A stretch of 64,000 bases of DNA from Paralithodes platypus (taxonomy: Eukaryota; Arthropoda; Malacostraca; Decapoda; Lithodidae): NCBI GenBank assembly GCA_032716605.1, contig CM064519.1, positions 26,572,019-26,636,018 on the forward strand, in the 5' to 3' direction. The first letter of the stretch is position 1, and each line of letters starts with the position of its first letter. A model generated the notes under the pieces. The model searched no databases and was not told where the DNA came from. It saw only the letters and a program-made list of their open reading frames with translations. Made by a program: the position numbers and the translations under genes. Shown here in pieces: positions 1-9,870 of this stretch.

Positions 1-114
1 GTTCTTAAAATCGTCAAAATAATGGGGCGAACGTCTTAAAATTAGAAAAGCAATGGGGTTAAACATGAGGGAGAAAGGAGTCAAGAAAAAAATCCCTCAA
101 GTGGAAATCCCCCC
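1..114 (-). mobile_element. TTAA-A family element, cut by the window edge
   Basis: This is the terminal third of a TTAA-A element in reverse orientation. The near-tandem units ending in 'cttaaaat' are followed by 'ggggttaaacatgagggaga' and the terminus 'tggaaatccccccttat'. The same terminal variant (GGGGAGATTTCCACTT) is seen at 34141 and 56792, so it belongs to that subgroup. The rest lies outside the window. Confidence 0.6.
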
Positions 115-173
115 TTATCCAACCTTGACAGTATTTACCTTTAATATATCTTTGTTTCTTTACAGTCTATTAA

Positions 174-537
174 GGGGAGGCAGACCGTTCGTTTGGTCTA
201 TTAATTCATTTATGCATATATATTTTTTAGTTTCCTCCCTCGACCTCCATCAAGCTTAGAAGAACACCCCCTAGATCCCCCTTCAAGATATATTTGTACA
301 TTTTTCGGTAGAAAAATGTCCCGGCCGTAGGCTGGTTCCTCTTAAAATTGCAGGCTTGCTATCGCTCACCAGGAAATAATCGACACATAAATGGCACGAG
401 AGGTCTTAAAATTGACAACGAAATGAGGCGAAAGGTGTTAAAATCGCCAAACTAATGGGCCGAACGTCTTATAATCTCAAAACTAGTGGGGCTAAACGTT
501 AGGGAGAAGGGGGTCCAGAAAAACGGTCTGCCTCCCC
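174..537 (-). mobile_element. TTAA-A family inverted-repeat element, full length
   Basis: A complete element of about 364 bp. Its terminal inverted repeats are GGGGAGGCAGACCGTT and its complement AACGGTCTGCCTCCCC. TTAA precedes the left end; the right flank is TTTG, so the duplication has decayed. Inside, read in reverse, are the family hallmarks: three units of about 31-32 bp built on TTAAAATNG...AATGGG, the GCTATCGCTC motif, a degraded CCGGCC hairpin and TTTTTCGGTAGAAAAA. There is no ORF, so it must have been moved by proteins supplied elsewhere. The TTAA flank suggests a piggyBac-type enzyme, but this is inference. Confidence 0.7.
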
Positions 538-1739
538 TTTGCTTAACCTCTTCACCAATCTCCCCTCCTATATACTATAACCTATCCACGGTCGGCAGTC
601 TAAAAGGCCGCAGTCCTAAACGGCCACACTCTATGAACCTTATTTGGCTTGTCCACCTAACCTGGCCAACTCAAAACTAACCAAAGAGCAAACCAAACCT
701 AACCTGACCCATCTAATTAGACCGTTTAGTCCTAATATTATGGAGTGTGGCCATTCTGACCCCCCCCCCCCCACCACCCCCCTCACTGTTATCTTGTGAA
801 TGGTGAAGAATAAACATTGTGCATCAAGTTGTACTCTTTTTAGGTGGATACATCATTTGTTTGTTTGGTTGCTCAACCGCTGGTAATGTGTCCACATCTT
901 CAGCTTGTTTACACTCTTTCAACTATTGAATGTTGGTTATTGATTATGGATTATTACTGATTACATTGATCATTGATTTATTTCGTCATTGTAACCATTC
1001 TTAAGTCACTGTCCATTACTTGCATGCATCGATTCAAACTGACCTAACTTAATTCGCATATAACACTTGATTATCGAGTACATAGTTACGTCATGGCTTA
1101 CCTACATTTAACTACACAATTTAAAAACAATAGTTACTTCATGGCTTACCTACATTTAACTACAAAATGTAAAAACAAAACTTATTTATAATAAAGTTGA
1201 GATTCAGACGCGAAAACAGTGATATAGTTATTTACTTCGTGGCTTACCTCCAATCAACTAAAAATTTAAAGACAAATTATTTATAAAATAGCTGAGATCC
1301 ACAAGCGAAAAAAGAAAATGTGTAATCATGTTGATAAAACATGCCACCCGCAATTTTGTTTCTATTATTAAATAGTGTATTTCGGTTCCTGCGGGTTTCT
1401 CTTTTTCCAATAAGAGGAATATACAATTGTGTTGTAGAAGTAAAAACACAGAAAAACAAAGAATGCTTAAAAGTTGAGGGCAGGTTTCCTATGGATTCTG
1501 TGATATTAATGTCACTCTGGCTCAACCTTTTCAGAGAGAGAAAACAAATAACAAAAAGTTACATTGTAGAAGGAAAAATGCGATGGAAAGTGAAAATAGG
1601 GATGGATTAAATATTTTATTGATGGAAGGGTATAATTATGTGACTACTTTTTCTTATTAATAGTGATCAGAATACCAAATATTAACTAGGTAAATAATTT
1701 ACAATGAAACGCATTGAATAGATTCTATTCTCAAAGTCA
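538..1739. other. Intergenic, no gene seen
   Basis: AT-rich DNA. It holds a C-run near 764-774, and three imperfect copies of a 'tggcttacctacatttaacta' segment, starting near 1094, 1141 and 1241, that look like decayed local duplications. The short ORFs here overlap on both strands and resemble nothing known to me. Confidence 0.5.
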
Positions 1740-1893
1740 TTATGTACACAAAGGGATAATGATCTTTACCTCGGGAGTTATAACATCCACGGAGATGCCC
1801 CATATGTGTCGAGGAGGGCGGAGGATATAGCTCCGGTGTATGTATGGTGACGGTGGAGTACCAGGGAGCCAGGCGACGTCGCCCTTGGAGTTC

Positions 1894-2373
1894 TTATGAT
1901 GGAGGCATGATGCCCAGGTGTAGTTGGGGCTCAGGTGTTGCAGGCTCGGTCTCAGAGGGTACAGGTGTGCCGATGGACACGAAGCACTGTGAAAAGTTGT
2001 AGACAAGGTCACTAATGGTTGAGAGTTGATAATGAAGCAACGTGTGTGCCAGTTGATGATTAAGCATGATGACCAGTTGATAACAAGTAATTTCCTTTCT
2101 GCCAGTTGGCAACACAGTTGCATCTGTTGATAGTGAAATGCTGGTGCCTCCATCAGTTGGAAACAAAGTGAACAAATGATTCAACGGTGAGCTGGTGTCG
2201 AACTCTGGCCAGGTAGTAGTCTTAACAATATCTTCAATGCCATGATACCATGACCCCGAAACACTAGGGGCACAAGTGCAGGGGGTAGATGCAGGCTGAC
2301 TGGTGGTTTCTAGTAGATTATCCTTGAGTTCACACTCTGAATAGGAGTTTAGAAGGAATTCAGGCACTGGCAT
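1894..2373 (-). CDS. Possible small protein or exon, unknown
   Basis: A 159-codon frame begins ATGCCAGTGCC just after an AT-rich stretch. It sits in a patch with clearly higher GC than its surroundings and is serine-, threonine- and proline-rich. I recognise no domain, signal peptide or membrane segment. A second long minus-strand frame (1740-2153) overlaps it, which weakens the coding case. It could be a single exon, part of an old transposon ORF, or chance. Confidence 0.22.
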   Translation of the reverse strand: MPVPEFLLNSYSECELKDNLLETTSQPASTPCTCAPSVSGSWYHGIEDIVKTTTWPEFDTSSPLNHLFTLFPTDGGTSISLSTDATVLPTGRKEITCYQLVIMLNHQLAHTLLHYQLSTISDLVYNFSQCFVSIGTPVPSETEPATPEPQLHLGIMPPS

Positions 2374-2680
2374 CTTCTTTACAAAATATAATCACCAAAC
2401 CTAATGTTATTATTCTAATTATATTAAAGACATGAATTCATATAATGATATGTTAAAATTAAATTATAAGCAGAAGCAATTCCTAACTTTTCAAGTATGA
2501 TTTTAAATTAATATGATTAGTTGGCAGTGGTGTGTGAAATGCCCTTGGAGATGAATTCTGAAACAAAATATTGTGTCCAAATCATAACAATGAATTGAAC
2601 AATTAGAAGTATCTGTGAGGAGAAGGGAGAAATAAGCTGCACAATAATTATAACAGATTATAGTAGATAGAAAGTATATC

Positions 2681-2924
2681 ATGCACCCAGTTCAGTTATC
2701 ACCTTGGTTCGTGTTCTTTATTTATTGGATGTATTATGGTACAGGGGTTGGCTGGGTGGTCTCAGGTACCATGTCCTACCATAGGTCGCTGGAAATGGCG
2801 CCCAAGAATCTGATGCGTCTCCCGGGTGTGAGAGGCAGCGGTTCGGGTGGCAGCAGTACTATCCTGGGCGACGAAGGAACCAGTGTACTGTTGAGCCCAC
2901 GGTATAGTAACATAAGGTCTATTT
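2681..2924 (-). other. GC-rich patch, possible coding remnant on minus strand
   Basis: Between AT-rich flanks, this patch keeps a minus-strand open frame of about 50 codons around 2775-2915, containing QILGRHFQRPMVGHGT and ending at TGA. An AATAAA-type signal (AATAAATAAA on the minus strand) lies just downstream. It could be the last exon of something or a decayed element. No family is recognised. Confidence 0.2.
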
Positions 2925-3022
2925 AACTTAAACTTAAAATTTCAATCCTATGACATTTTTGGAATATGAAACTAAAAGCTAACTCTTCGCATGACATATT
3001 TTCATGTCGATCTTATTCTATT
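2924..3022 (-). repeat. Dispersed repeat, inverted copy of 6636-6738
   Basis: About 100 bp, nearly identical in reverse complement to 6636-6738; shared words include CATGCGAAGAGTTAGCTTTT. A short inverted repeat (CCACGGTATAGTAA at 2904, TTACTATACCGTGG at 3024) encloses it. It is a mobile sequence of unknown class. Confidence 0.6.
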
Positions 3023-3204
3023 ATTACTATACCGTGGTTGAGCCTGTGCGTGAAAGCTATTTAGAAAAAAAAAAGAAAACAAAAATATATTTCATAATTG
3101 AGAATATGGAGTTTTCTATTTCTTTCTTTTCCTGAGGAGACATATAAGTAGCTTTACACAAGAACTACTTATATCTTTATGACTTTTCCCGTTGACGTTT
3201 GGTA

Positions 3205-3500
3205 AACGTCCGATGGGGAGATTGGAGACACCAATCGAGCAGGGCAATACCGAGGGGAGGCCTCATAGGCATGTGATAAGGAGTTGCTTAAACTCCAGTT
3301 TTATTTGTCTGGCTTCCCTCACTGTTTCTGTCTCACCTACACAGAGAACAATCCAGGTAGCTCTCACAAACGCTTCCTCCTCCTATCCATTTCATTACAC
3401 TAAACAAACACACCACTCTTCTTTCCAATACTGTACACCCACAATTTGGCTCTCTCAACTTAGCAGCTCTGTCTTTTGTCTACAACATACTTATAGTGGG
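3205..3500 (+). repeat. Dispersed repeat F, copy 1
   Basis: This matches 13095-13400 in the same orientation. Shared words include GACACCAATCGAG, GGAGGCCTCATAGGCAT, TTTAATTTGTCTGGC-like text and CACTACACTAAACAA-like text. It is probably a short retroposon or the 3' end of a longer one. The 135-codon ORF across it is not conserved in the second copy. Confidence 0.5.
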
Positions 3501-3998
3501 AAAAAAATACAGCTACGGCTCTGGTTTACTAAAGGTAATAATGCATGGACAGAAAAAGATGGGAAAAAGTGTCAAAAGGGAAAACACAATAGGAAGTGAG
3601 AAGAGCGTGGGGAAAATAGTGCGGGCACAAAATCGACGGGCTGATATTTATATTTTGAGTTAATATTTTTTCCTCTCTTGTCATTCTGATTAATGCCAAC
3701 CATAGTGACACACACACACGCACACATTGCCTACATACTTATTGGTACACACATTCACACATATAGATACGCACTCATACATGAACGCAGATATATATAG
3801 ATATACACACAACACACAATAAAAAAAACAAAACACACAGAAACACTAACAACACACGCACACAGCATACTTTATATGTGTTTAAAATATATTTGTCGTT
3901 TTCCCGTTTTTTGTTGGGATAATACTTTGGTTAACCCCTGCCTAACCATGGGTGGCCTTTTGGACCACCTATGATTCACGCATTTAGTATGGCGATTG
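3501..3998. other. Intergenic, CA-rich, no gene seen
   Basis: Loose CA repeats fill about 3705-3870. After them comes an imperfect hairpin around GGTGGCCTTTTGGACCACC at about 3951-3970. Nothing else is recognisable. Confidence 0.5.
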
Positions 3999-4141
3999 CA
4001 AGGCGATAAACCCCATTCAGGTGTTAATTTCATTTAAGCGACCGATAGCGAGCTTGCAATGTGGGGAAAAAAGGCCGGGATATTTTCTACCGAAAAATTT
4101 ATAAGTTTTGCTTGACATGTATGGGGGGGGGGGGGGGGGGA
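3999..4141 (+). mobile_element. TTAA-B family fragment
   Basis: A partial copy carrying CCCCATTCAGGTGT, the GATAGCGAGC motif and TTTTCTACCGAAAAAT. It ends in a G run of about 17. Both termini are missing. Confidence 0.55.
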
Positions 4142-4341
4142 TAATATGTTAAGCATATTAGGTATCTGGGGAGTTTTCTTTGTTTATATACTGTATATTT
4201 GTTTTTCTTTAGCCTAGGAAGCACACTAATAACAAACTGGTTGAAAAGGACAAAATCAATCCAACACCCTCAACTATATATATTCAACAGACACCAAAAT
4301 AAACCCCCAAACTACGGATGGGGTAGTGTTAAGACAGTTAA

Positions 4342-4901
4342 GGGGATTTTTGTTGTTGATCCCTCTCCCTTATCGTTAGCCTCATCAGTTTTGAGATTTT
4401 AAGTCGTTCTCCCCATTAGTTTGCCGATTTTTAAACCTTTCGCCCCATTTCTTTGTCAATATCGTTCCATTAATGTGAATATATTTTTCCAGACGATCGA
4501 CAGTTTAGGAGACTGTAGTTTAGGAGCAACCGACCTTTGGCTGTGACACTTTTGTACACATTTATCTTGAAAGGGGGTCGCGGGGGTGTATTTTAAGCTT
4601 GATAGAGATCAAGGAAGCAAAGTGGGGGTCACGTCCCAAAGGGCGGGCAAGCCACGGGTCACAGATCCAGAGAGGCGTATGACCCCACCAACCAAAGAGG
4701 ATCAAAGCCGGCACAGACGGGTGAACAGAAGGTGACGAAGTCGAAGCAGGGTAGCATGGAGGAAGGAGATGTAGCCAGGAGAGGCCCCAGAACCACCAAT
4801 GGAAGAGACTACACAAGTGCTCCCAAACTCCAAAGAAAACCCTACATGTGTCGGACATCAGGAACGTCCTCACGCGACCGCGGCTACTCAGCTTCTTCCC
4901 C
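4342..4901 (+). mobile_element. TTAA-A family element carrying an unrelated insert
   Basis: It starts at TTAA-GGGGATTTTTG and keeps the 31-32 bp units (4395-4470) and the AATCTTGAAGGGGG-like segment near 4562. From about 4617 to 4893 it switches to GC-rich sequence with no match to the family, then ends CCCC-TTAA. The insert carries an open minus-strand frame with no recognised domain. Either a foreign segment was captured or two events overlap here. Confidence 0.5.
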
Positions 4902-4905
4902 TTAA

Positions 4906-5182
4906 GGGGTTAGGCTTTCTTTTTATGTCTATTAATTTAATAATTTATGTCTTTATTTACTAGTTTCCTTGCTAGACATCCATCAAGCAAAATGCCCCAG
5001 CTGAAGGCTGGTTCCTCCTAAATTACAGGCCCACTCGCTCGCCAGGCTCATTCGACACCTACAGTACATGACACGAAAGGTCTTAAAATCGCCAAACTAA
5101 TTGAACTAACGTCTAAAATGTCAAAACTAATGGGGATAAACATGAGGGAGAACGGGGTCCAGAAAAAGCAACTACCTCTCCC
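4906..5182 (-). mobile_element. TTAA-A family element abutting the previous one
   Basis: A reverse-orientation copy with GGGG...CCC ends and TTAA on both sides (4902-4905, 5183-5186). Its left TTAA is the same tetranucleotide that ends the neighbouring element, so one target served twice. The internal units and GCTCGCCAGG motif are readable. Confidence 0.65.
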
Positions 5183-5186
5183 TTAA

Positions 5187-6060
5187 GCAATGATAGTTTG
5201 ATAACTTGACCCATAATTCAGAATACATCAATAAGTTGCAATAATATTATTTCCAAACTGATTTTTACTGTCAGTATTTTTGGGGGGCCAATAGGATTCA
5301 AAATTTCTAATGTGTAGAGTTGCGGTCAGTAATACTGATACATACAGTCATATTCGAAGCTGTTTCGGGTTGAATTGAAACTTCTTATTAACTCTTTACC
5401 TGATATTTGTATTTCGGAGGTTCCTATCTTTCGAGGCTTCAAAATGTATCAGAATTAATGACTGCGACTGTACACTCTAAGAAACAAGTCCTGACACAGT
5501 AATAATCCTCGAACAGCTCAATCGACCCTCCGAAATATAATATGTAAACAGGAAAGTCCCGCTCAATATTTTCAAGGTCACGAGGGTTATGAATGAATGA
5601 AGTAGCCTAGACCTTCATAGGGAGAATTCGACATGAGCTTTACTTTAGATTTTGTTTGAATTCGGTTAGGGCTATGGCTATGGCACTAGGACGATGTTTA
5701 TTTAATGATCGAAAATAACGGGAAAGTCCCACCTGAGCAGTAAGGCCACCTATTAAAAACCTCGGTGATTATGTTAAATTTATACCTATTATTTACATTT
5801 CAGAGGTTAGTTTTGCTGTTTGAGGGTTCATTTAGGGCCAGGATATGTGGCTTGGAGTGTACAGAATAGTCACGAGCATAAAATACTGCGACACCAATCA
5901 GATATTGTTCGCCCCTTCGTCTCCAAAGGTATTTCTAAACTTTGTATTCAAACTCACAATTTTTTTTTTTATCTAATTCTAGCTTCCATCAGACAATTTT
6001 ATTCAGCTTAGTATAAGCCTCCCGTGATGAAAGAGTTGACATTAACTGGTTGATGTCTAA
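5187..6060. other. Intergenic, no gene seen
   Basis: AT-rich. Related words (TTTCGGAGGTTC near 5414, CCTCCGAAAT near 5527, TTTCAGAGGTTA near 5797; GGAAAGTCCC near 5551 and 5720) suggest a decayed palindromic repeat of several hundred bases. No coding signal. Confidence 0.4.
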
Positions 6061-6439
6061 GCATTTATGCTCATGACTGTGTCTCCGAGGAACAGTCTCC
6101 CCTCTGTCGTTCACTTTTCCTCCTCTCCCATTCACCCCACCAGCCTCCCGTTTTTATTTCCACTCCTTGCTCCCCCCCCCCCCCCCCCCACACACACACA
6201 CCGCCTCCCTTACGGTTCCCAAAGTCTTCAGTTAAGTTCATCTTCTATTTCAAACAGAATCAAATAATTTCATAAATTCTTAGTCTGGTAGCCTATTTTG
6301 CATTTGCATTTCTAAAGGTTCATTTGAGCAGTTTGAGGAATCAGAAATGGATATGACTCACAATGAACCATACTTATACTAGATTACAATACAATCTGTA
6401 TCACCTCTCATCAACACTACCAGCCTCTTCCTTATTATA

Positions 6440-6442
6440 TTA

Positions 6443-6532
<90 letters not shown>
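6440..6532 (+). repeat. Compound (CT)n/(TTTC)n/(CTGT)n microsatellite
   Basis: A CT tract, then TTTC units, then CT, then five to six CTGT units. ORFs running through it on both strands are repeat translations, not proteins. A C-run followed by (CA)n sits just upstream near 6172-6201. Confidence 0.9.
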
Positions 6533-6635
6533 ACATTTTCGAAGGACTTTTGAATTCCACTTTTCATGAAATGTTTTTCCAACTACAAGGTACAGCAATT
6601 GACACTGAAAGTCATTGGTACATACCATTTTCGGA

Positions 6636-6738
6636 ATAAGACCGACATGAAAATATGTCATGCGAAGAGTTAGCTTTTAGTTTCATATTCCAAAAATTTC
6701 ATAGGATTGAAATTTTAAGTTTAAGTTAGTCTTAAATA
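6636..6738 (+). repeat. Dispersed repeat, direct partner of 2924-3022
   Basis: Reverse complement of the 2924-3022 copy with only a few differences, for example AAAATTTC versus AAAATGTC. The high similarity implies a fairly recent duplication or transposition. Confidence 0.6.
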
Positions 6739-6954
6739 GTTATATTTAGACTTCAAGCCATATTAAGCAAGGATAGATTAGGATGAGATATGCCAAGTTA
6801 TAATATTGTCACAAGGCCTAGCTTAGCCTATGGTGTGTCATGATTACTAAATAGCTGGACCCCGACGGAACTAAACCTTGTCTTACAGTACTGTGCATAC
6901 AGAGCAATATTATCAAATATTGACTGAATGTGTAAATTGACTTTACGACGATCA

Positions 6955-7175
6955 GACAGTGGCACAACGCCCAGGAAAACATATCAGGTATGCTCGCCAG
7001 CGCTCGCCAGTTTATCCTGCCGACACACAAGTGCGGGAGTCGGGACCGTCACGGCAGCAGCATCAGAGGACCGTCGTCCGTCGGGCACGGGCCGACCAAA
7101 TAACCAGTTGCTCGCCAACAGTCAAGGTGGGAGGCTGTCGCTCCCTCGTGTCTCCTTGTCTTCACACGTGCTTTG
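6955..7175 (+). other. GC-rich CpG-containing patch upstream of a candidate exon
   Basis: About 220 bp with many CpGs (for example GACCGTCGTCCGTCGGGCAC), in contrast to AT-rich flanks. It lies 0.7-0.9 kb upstream of the signal-peptide exon at 7875. It could be a promoter-proximal region or 5' untranslated exon; CAGGTATGCT at about 6983 fits a splice donor. Overlapping 82- and 101-codon frames show no recognised domain. Confidence 0.25.
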
Positions 7176-7874
7176 AAAATCGAATTTTCAACAGGAAACA
7201 TTTCTTGCTTTTGCCAATCAATATCCAGTGGTTTACAATACCCATAGAGTGTTTTATGGACTGAGATGCCTTAGGCAGTTATTATTTTGTTTAGAAAACA
7301 TTTGGACAACATTCGCGCTCCTCTGAAAATTGACATTCAAACTTGGAAATTATGAAAATAGTGAGGTGGTGATTATGTTCCGGTAATGGTGTTAAACTGC
7401 CTCGGACAGGTGTAGCCTATGTGTGGTAAAAATTATCATCATCTAATAGATAAGATGTGATAATTTGGTGTACTGAGAAAGTAAGCAGACAATAAGCTAG
7501 TCCAGCGAAAGAGCGAGAGGAAAAAGGATAAGAAAAGAAAAAAGAGGTATGCCCATGCCCTGTGTCTGTGCAATGATTAGGCCTATGACAAATTCCACTA
7601 ATACTTTACTAATTGCAGACTAATTATACTACTGGTTGACTAATCACTTGACTATTTTCACCAGTTCATGACTGATTACATGAACTAGTGGTAGGCTATG
7701 ACTACCTTCAAATAGTCAATTGAAACCTTTAAGAACTTTGGTTGTCAGTCAGTGTTGTGAGAGTTGTAAAGGTGAAACAAGATTATTTGTGAACTAGACC
7801 CTTTATTTTACAAGTATCCCTTCAACGATATAGAAAGTTGAATATAGTGGATTAGGCCTAGCCTCGCCACCACT

Positions 7875-7923
7875 ATGGCCTACCGTCGATTCATGGTTGT
7901 ACTCCTGCTACTCGGAACTCCAG
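7875..7923 (+). CDS. Candidate first coding exon with signal peptide
   Basis: ATG in a good animal start context (A at -3, G at +4) opens MAYRRFMVVLLLLGTP. This is a short basic N-terminus, a hydrophobic core of about nine residues and a helix-breaking end, typical of a secretory signal. The frame then meets G|GTAAAG, a strong splice donor in phase 1. In animals this layout is common for the first exon of a secreted or receptor protein, followed by a long intron. I found no convincing downstream exon in the window, so the product is unknown and chance is possible. Confidence 0.4.
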
Positions 7924-8000
7924 GTAAAGTTCAAACTTCAACAACTTTGTTCATTTTGGGTATTCTATAGAATAACAACTCGATTACGAGATTCCTGAGT

Positions 8001-8083
8001 TTAATGTTATTTTAATACCACGAATTTTGTTGATATATTTGAAGATAAATAATTAATCTATAGGCCTATGCTCTAAAGATCAT
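8001..8083 (+). repeat. Dispersed repeat C, copy 1
   Basis: This matches 12147-12226: shared words TTATTTTAATACCACGA, GATATATTTGAAGATA and the CTCTRAAGATCAT end. This copy has TAGGCCTA (8061-8068) where the other has only TA, a clean 6-bp difference. Confidence 0.6.
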
Positions 8084-8293
8084 ACAAAAAATTGTTTTAA
8101 CCCTCGGCAAAACCTAATAAAAAAGTATGGTACTAAAATGTCTTTTTCGTAACAAGGTTGTCAATACGGTACTTTCAGTCATCATAGCTCTAAAGATCAT
8201 GAAAATATGTTAAACCCTCGGAAAAACCTAATATAAAAGTAGGCCTATGGTACTAAAATTTAATTTTCATAAGGTTGTCAATACGGTACTTTC
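8070..8293 (+). repeat. Tandem duplication of about 110 bp
   Basis: Two successive copies (about 8070-8176 and 8185-8293) share CTCTAAAGATCAT, TTAAACCCTCGG..AAAACCTAATA and GGTTGTCAATACGGTACTTT. Copy two has TAGGCCTA (8240-8247) where copy one has TA (8126-8127). Confidence 0.75.
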
Positions 8294-8472
8294 CCCGTTA
8301 TCAATGTACAATCAAGTTGAAGATTGCAGAGTAAACACCATAGACTTCATCGACTTTTCTTTCACCTTCGTATAATCGACAGCCAATTTTTTTTTTATTT
8401 TTTTTTATTAAGGGATTAGGCCTAGTACTCAACCAGCGGGGGTGTGGGGGCGGCAGCCCCCACCCATAATAC

Positions 8473-8505
8473 TAGGTTAGGTTAGGTAAGGTTGTTAGGT
8501 TAGGC
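8473..8505 (+). repeat. Short interstitial TTAGG-like repeat
   Basis: Five to six imperfect GGTTA units (TAGGTTAGGTTAGGTAAGG then GTTAGGTTAGG). TTAGG is the ancestral arthropod telomere unit. This is far too short and degenerate to be a telomere, and may be chance or a repair scar. Confidence 0.4.
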
Positions 8506-9254
8506 TAATGTCTTCAAATCACTATCGGGGAGCGAGCGTGTCTCAACATCGATCGATAGGCCTAATGGGGAAAATAGGTTTTCCCGAGATTTCTAATTAA
8601 TTACAATTTTACAAACACTATATATTGATGCAAATGACCAATTTTGTTTATAAAAAACACTCGGAAAATTCGTGGTATTAAAATAAAAAAATTCCGATTC
8701 CTGTCATAGATTTGTTTTGTTTGTTTTTTGTTTTATTGTGTTGCTCTTGCCTTAACATATGCGCGGGTAAGTGCTACCGCACTTTTCTAATATTTTCAAT
8801 TTGATTTTCACTCTTATAAAATTTTCAGAGAAAATTCCAGTAGGCCGTGTATCTTCCTTTCTGTGAGGTTTTTTTTCGGATGTACATTTGCCAATCAATT
8901 GACGCTACATTTGGTGGTCTGCTAAAATCATATACCGTAGGCCTATGCATGATTTATTCACTTACTCTACAATTTGTCGTTGATTATGACTTTCAATGAT
9001 TTACATAGGCTAGGCCTATATATACTTTTCATGTCTTATTTATTCGTCTTTAGGCCTAGGCCCTATATATATTTTTGTTGTCAAAATGTCAATGTTGTGG
9101 ATTTCTTCATCTGCTGTGAAACTGTAGGAGTCTGCACCCCCCCCCCCCCTACCTCCCAAGAAACCGTGAGTTTACCCCATACGTTAGGAGTATTTGCTGT
9201 AGTATGGGAAATTGTCCTCAATAGTCTATGTAAATCTGCAATTTACGTTTACAT

Positions 9255-9870
9255 TTACGTTGAGGGCCGCTCTCGGGCGGCATGATATGCGAGGGTTGTG
9301 CTTTTTGGACTAATGGTTGGGGACAGGATCAGGATTAGGGATGTAATGATTGGTGATCCTAGTTCTAAATTAATCAAGGGTGGGGCTATTAGGCTAACTA
9401 CATGAGATGGGAGGTGATTCCACTCTTGGATGCTGCGGGGAAAACAATGATTGTCTAAATAGCCTATGTCCGTGCTTGCCTGATACGTGTGATATTTAAG
9501 GTTGTGGCTGCGTCTCTTAAATCGTATAGGGCCTACTTGTAGGGTGTAAATATATATATCTTTGTCTGTCTACTAAGTTAGTGATTTTATATAACATCTG
9601 TTGTCTGTGCATTTGTCTTCTTGTTGCAAGTGGGTCGAGTTTAATGTCTTGTTTTAGCAAAGTGACAGATGTAGTGTGTCTGTAATCACGTCTGATCCAT
9701 CTTTCAGCTTTGTTTTGTATGGCCTCTAGTTTATTTATTTTGTTGTGAGTGTGTGGATCCCAGACGGTATCGCAGTATTCTAAGTGTGGCCGAACAAGTG
9801 TTTCAAATGCTAGAATTTTAATGTTTGCGTTGCACTTGTGGAGATTCTTGCTCAGGAAGCCCAGGGCCTA
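9255..9870 (-). pseudogene. LINE reverse transcriptase C-terminal remnant
   Basis: Read on the minus strand from 9862, the translation gives ALGFLSKNL, then LVRPHLEYCDTVWDPHT, LEAIQNKAERWIRRDY and TTSVTLL. These are hallmarks of the thumb and post-RT region of CR1/Jockey-type LINE polymerases. The first frame stops at 9517. A one-base shift restores homology (CFPRSIQEWNHLP, YHAARERPST) to a natural-looking stop at 9255. No RT catalytic core remains. Neither frame starts with Met, so it is easily missed. It is a 5'-truncated, frameshifted dead copy. Confidence 0.8.
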
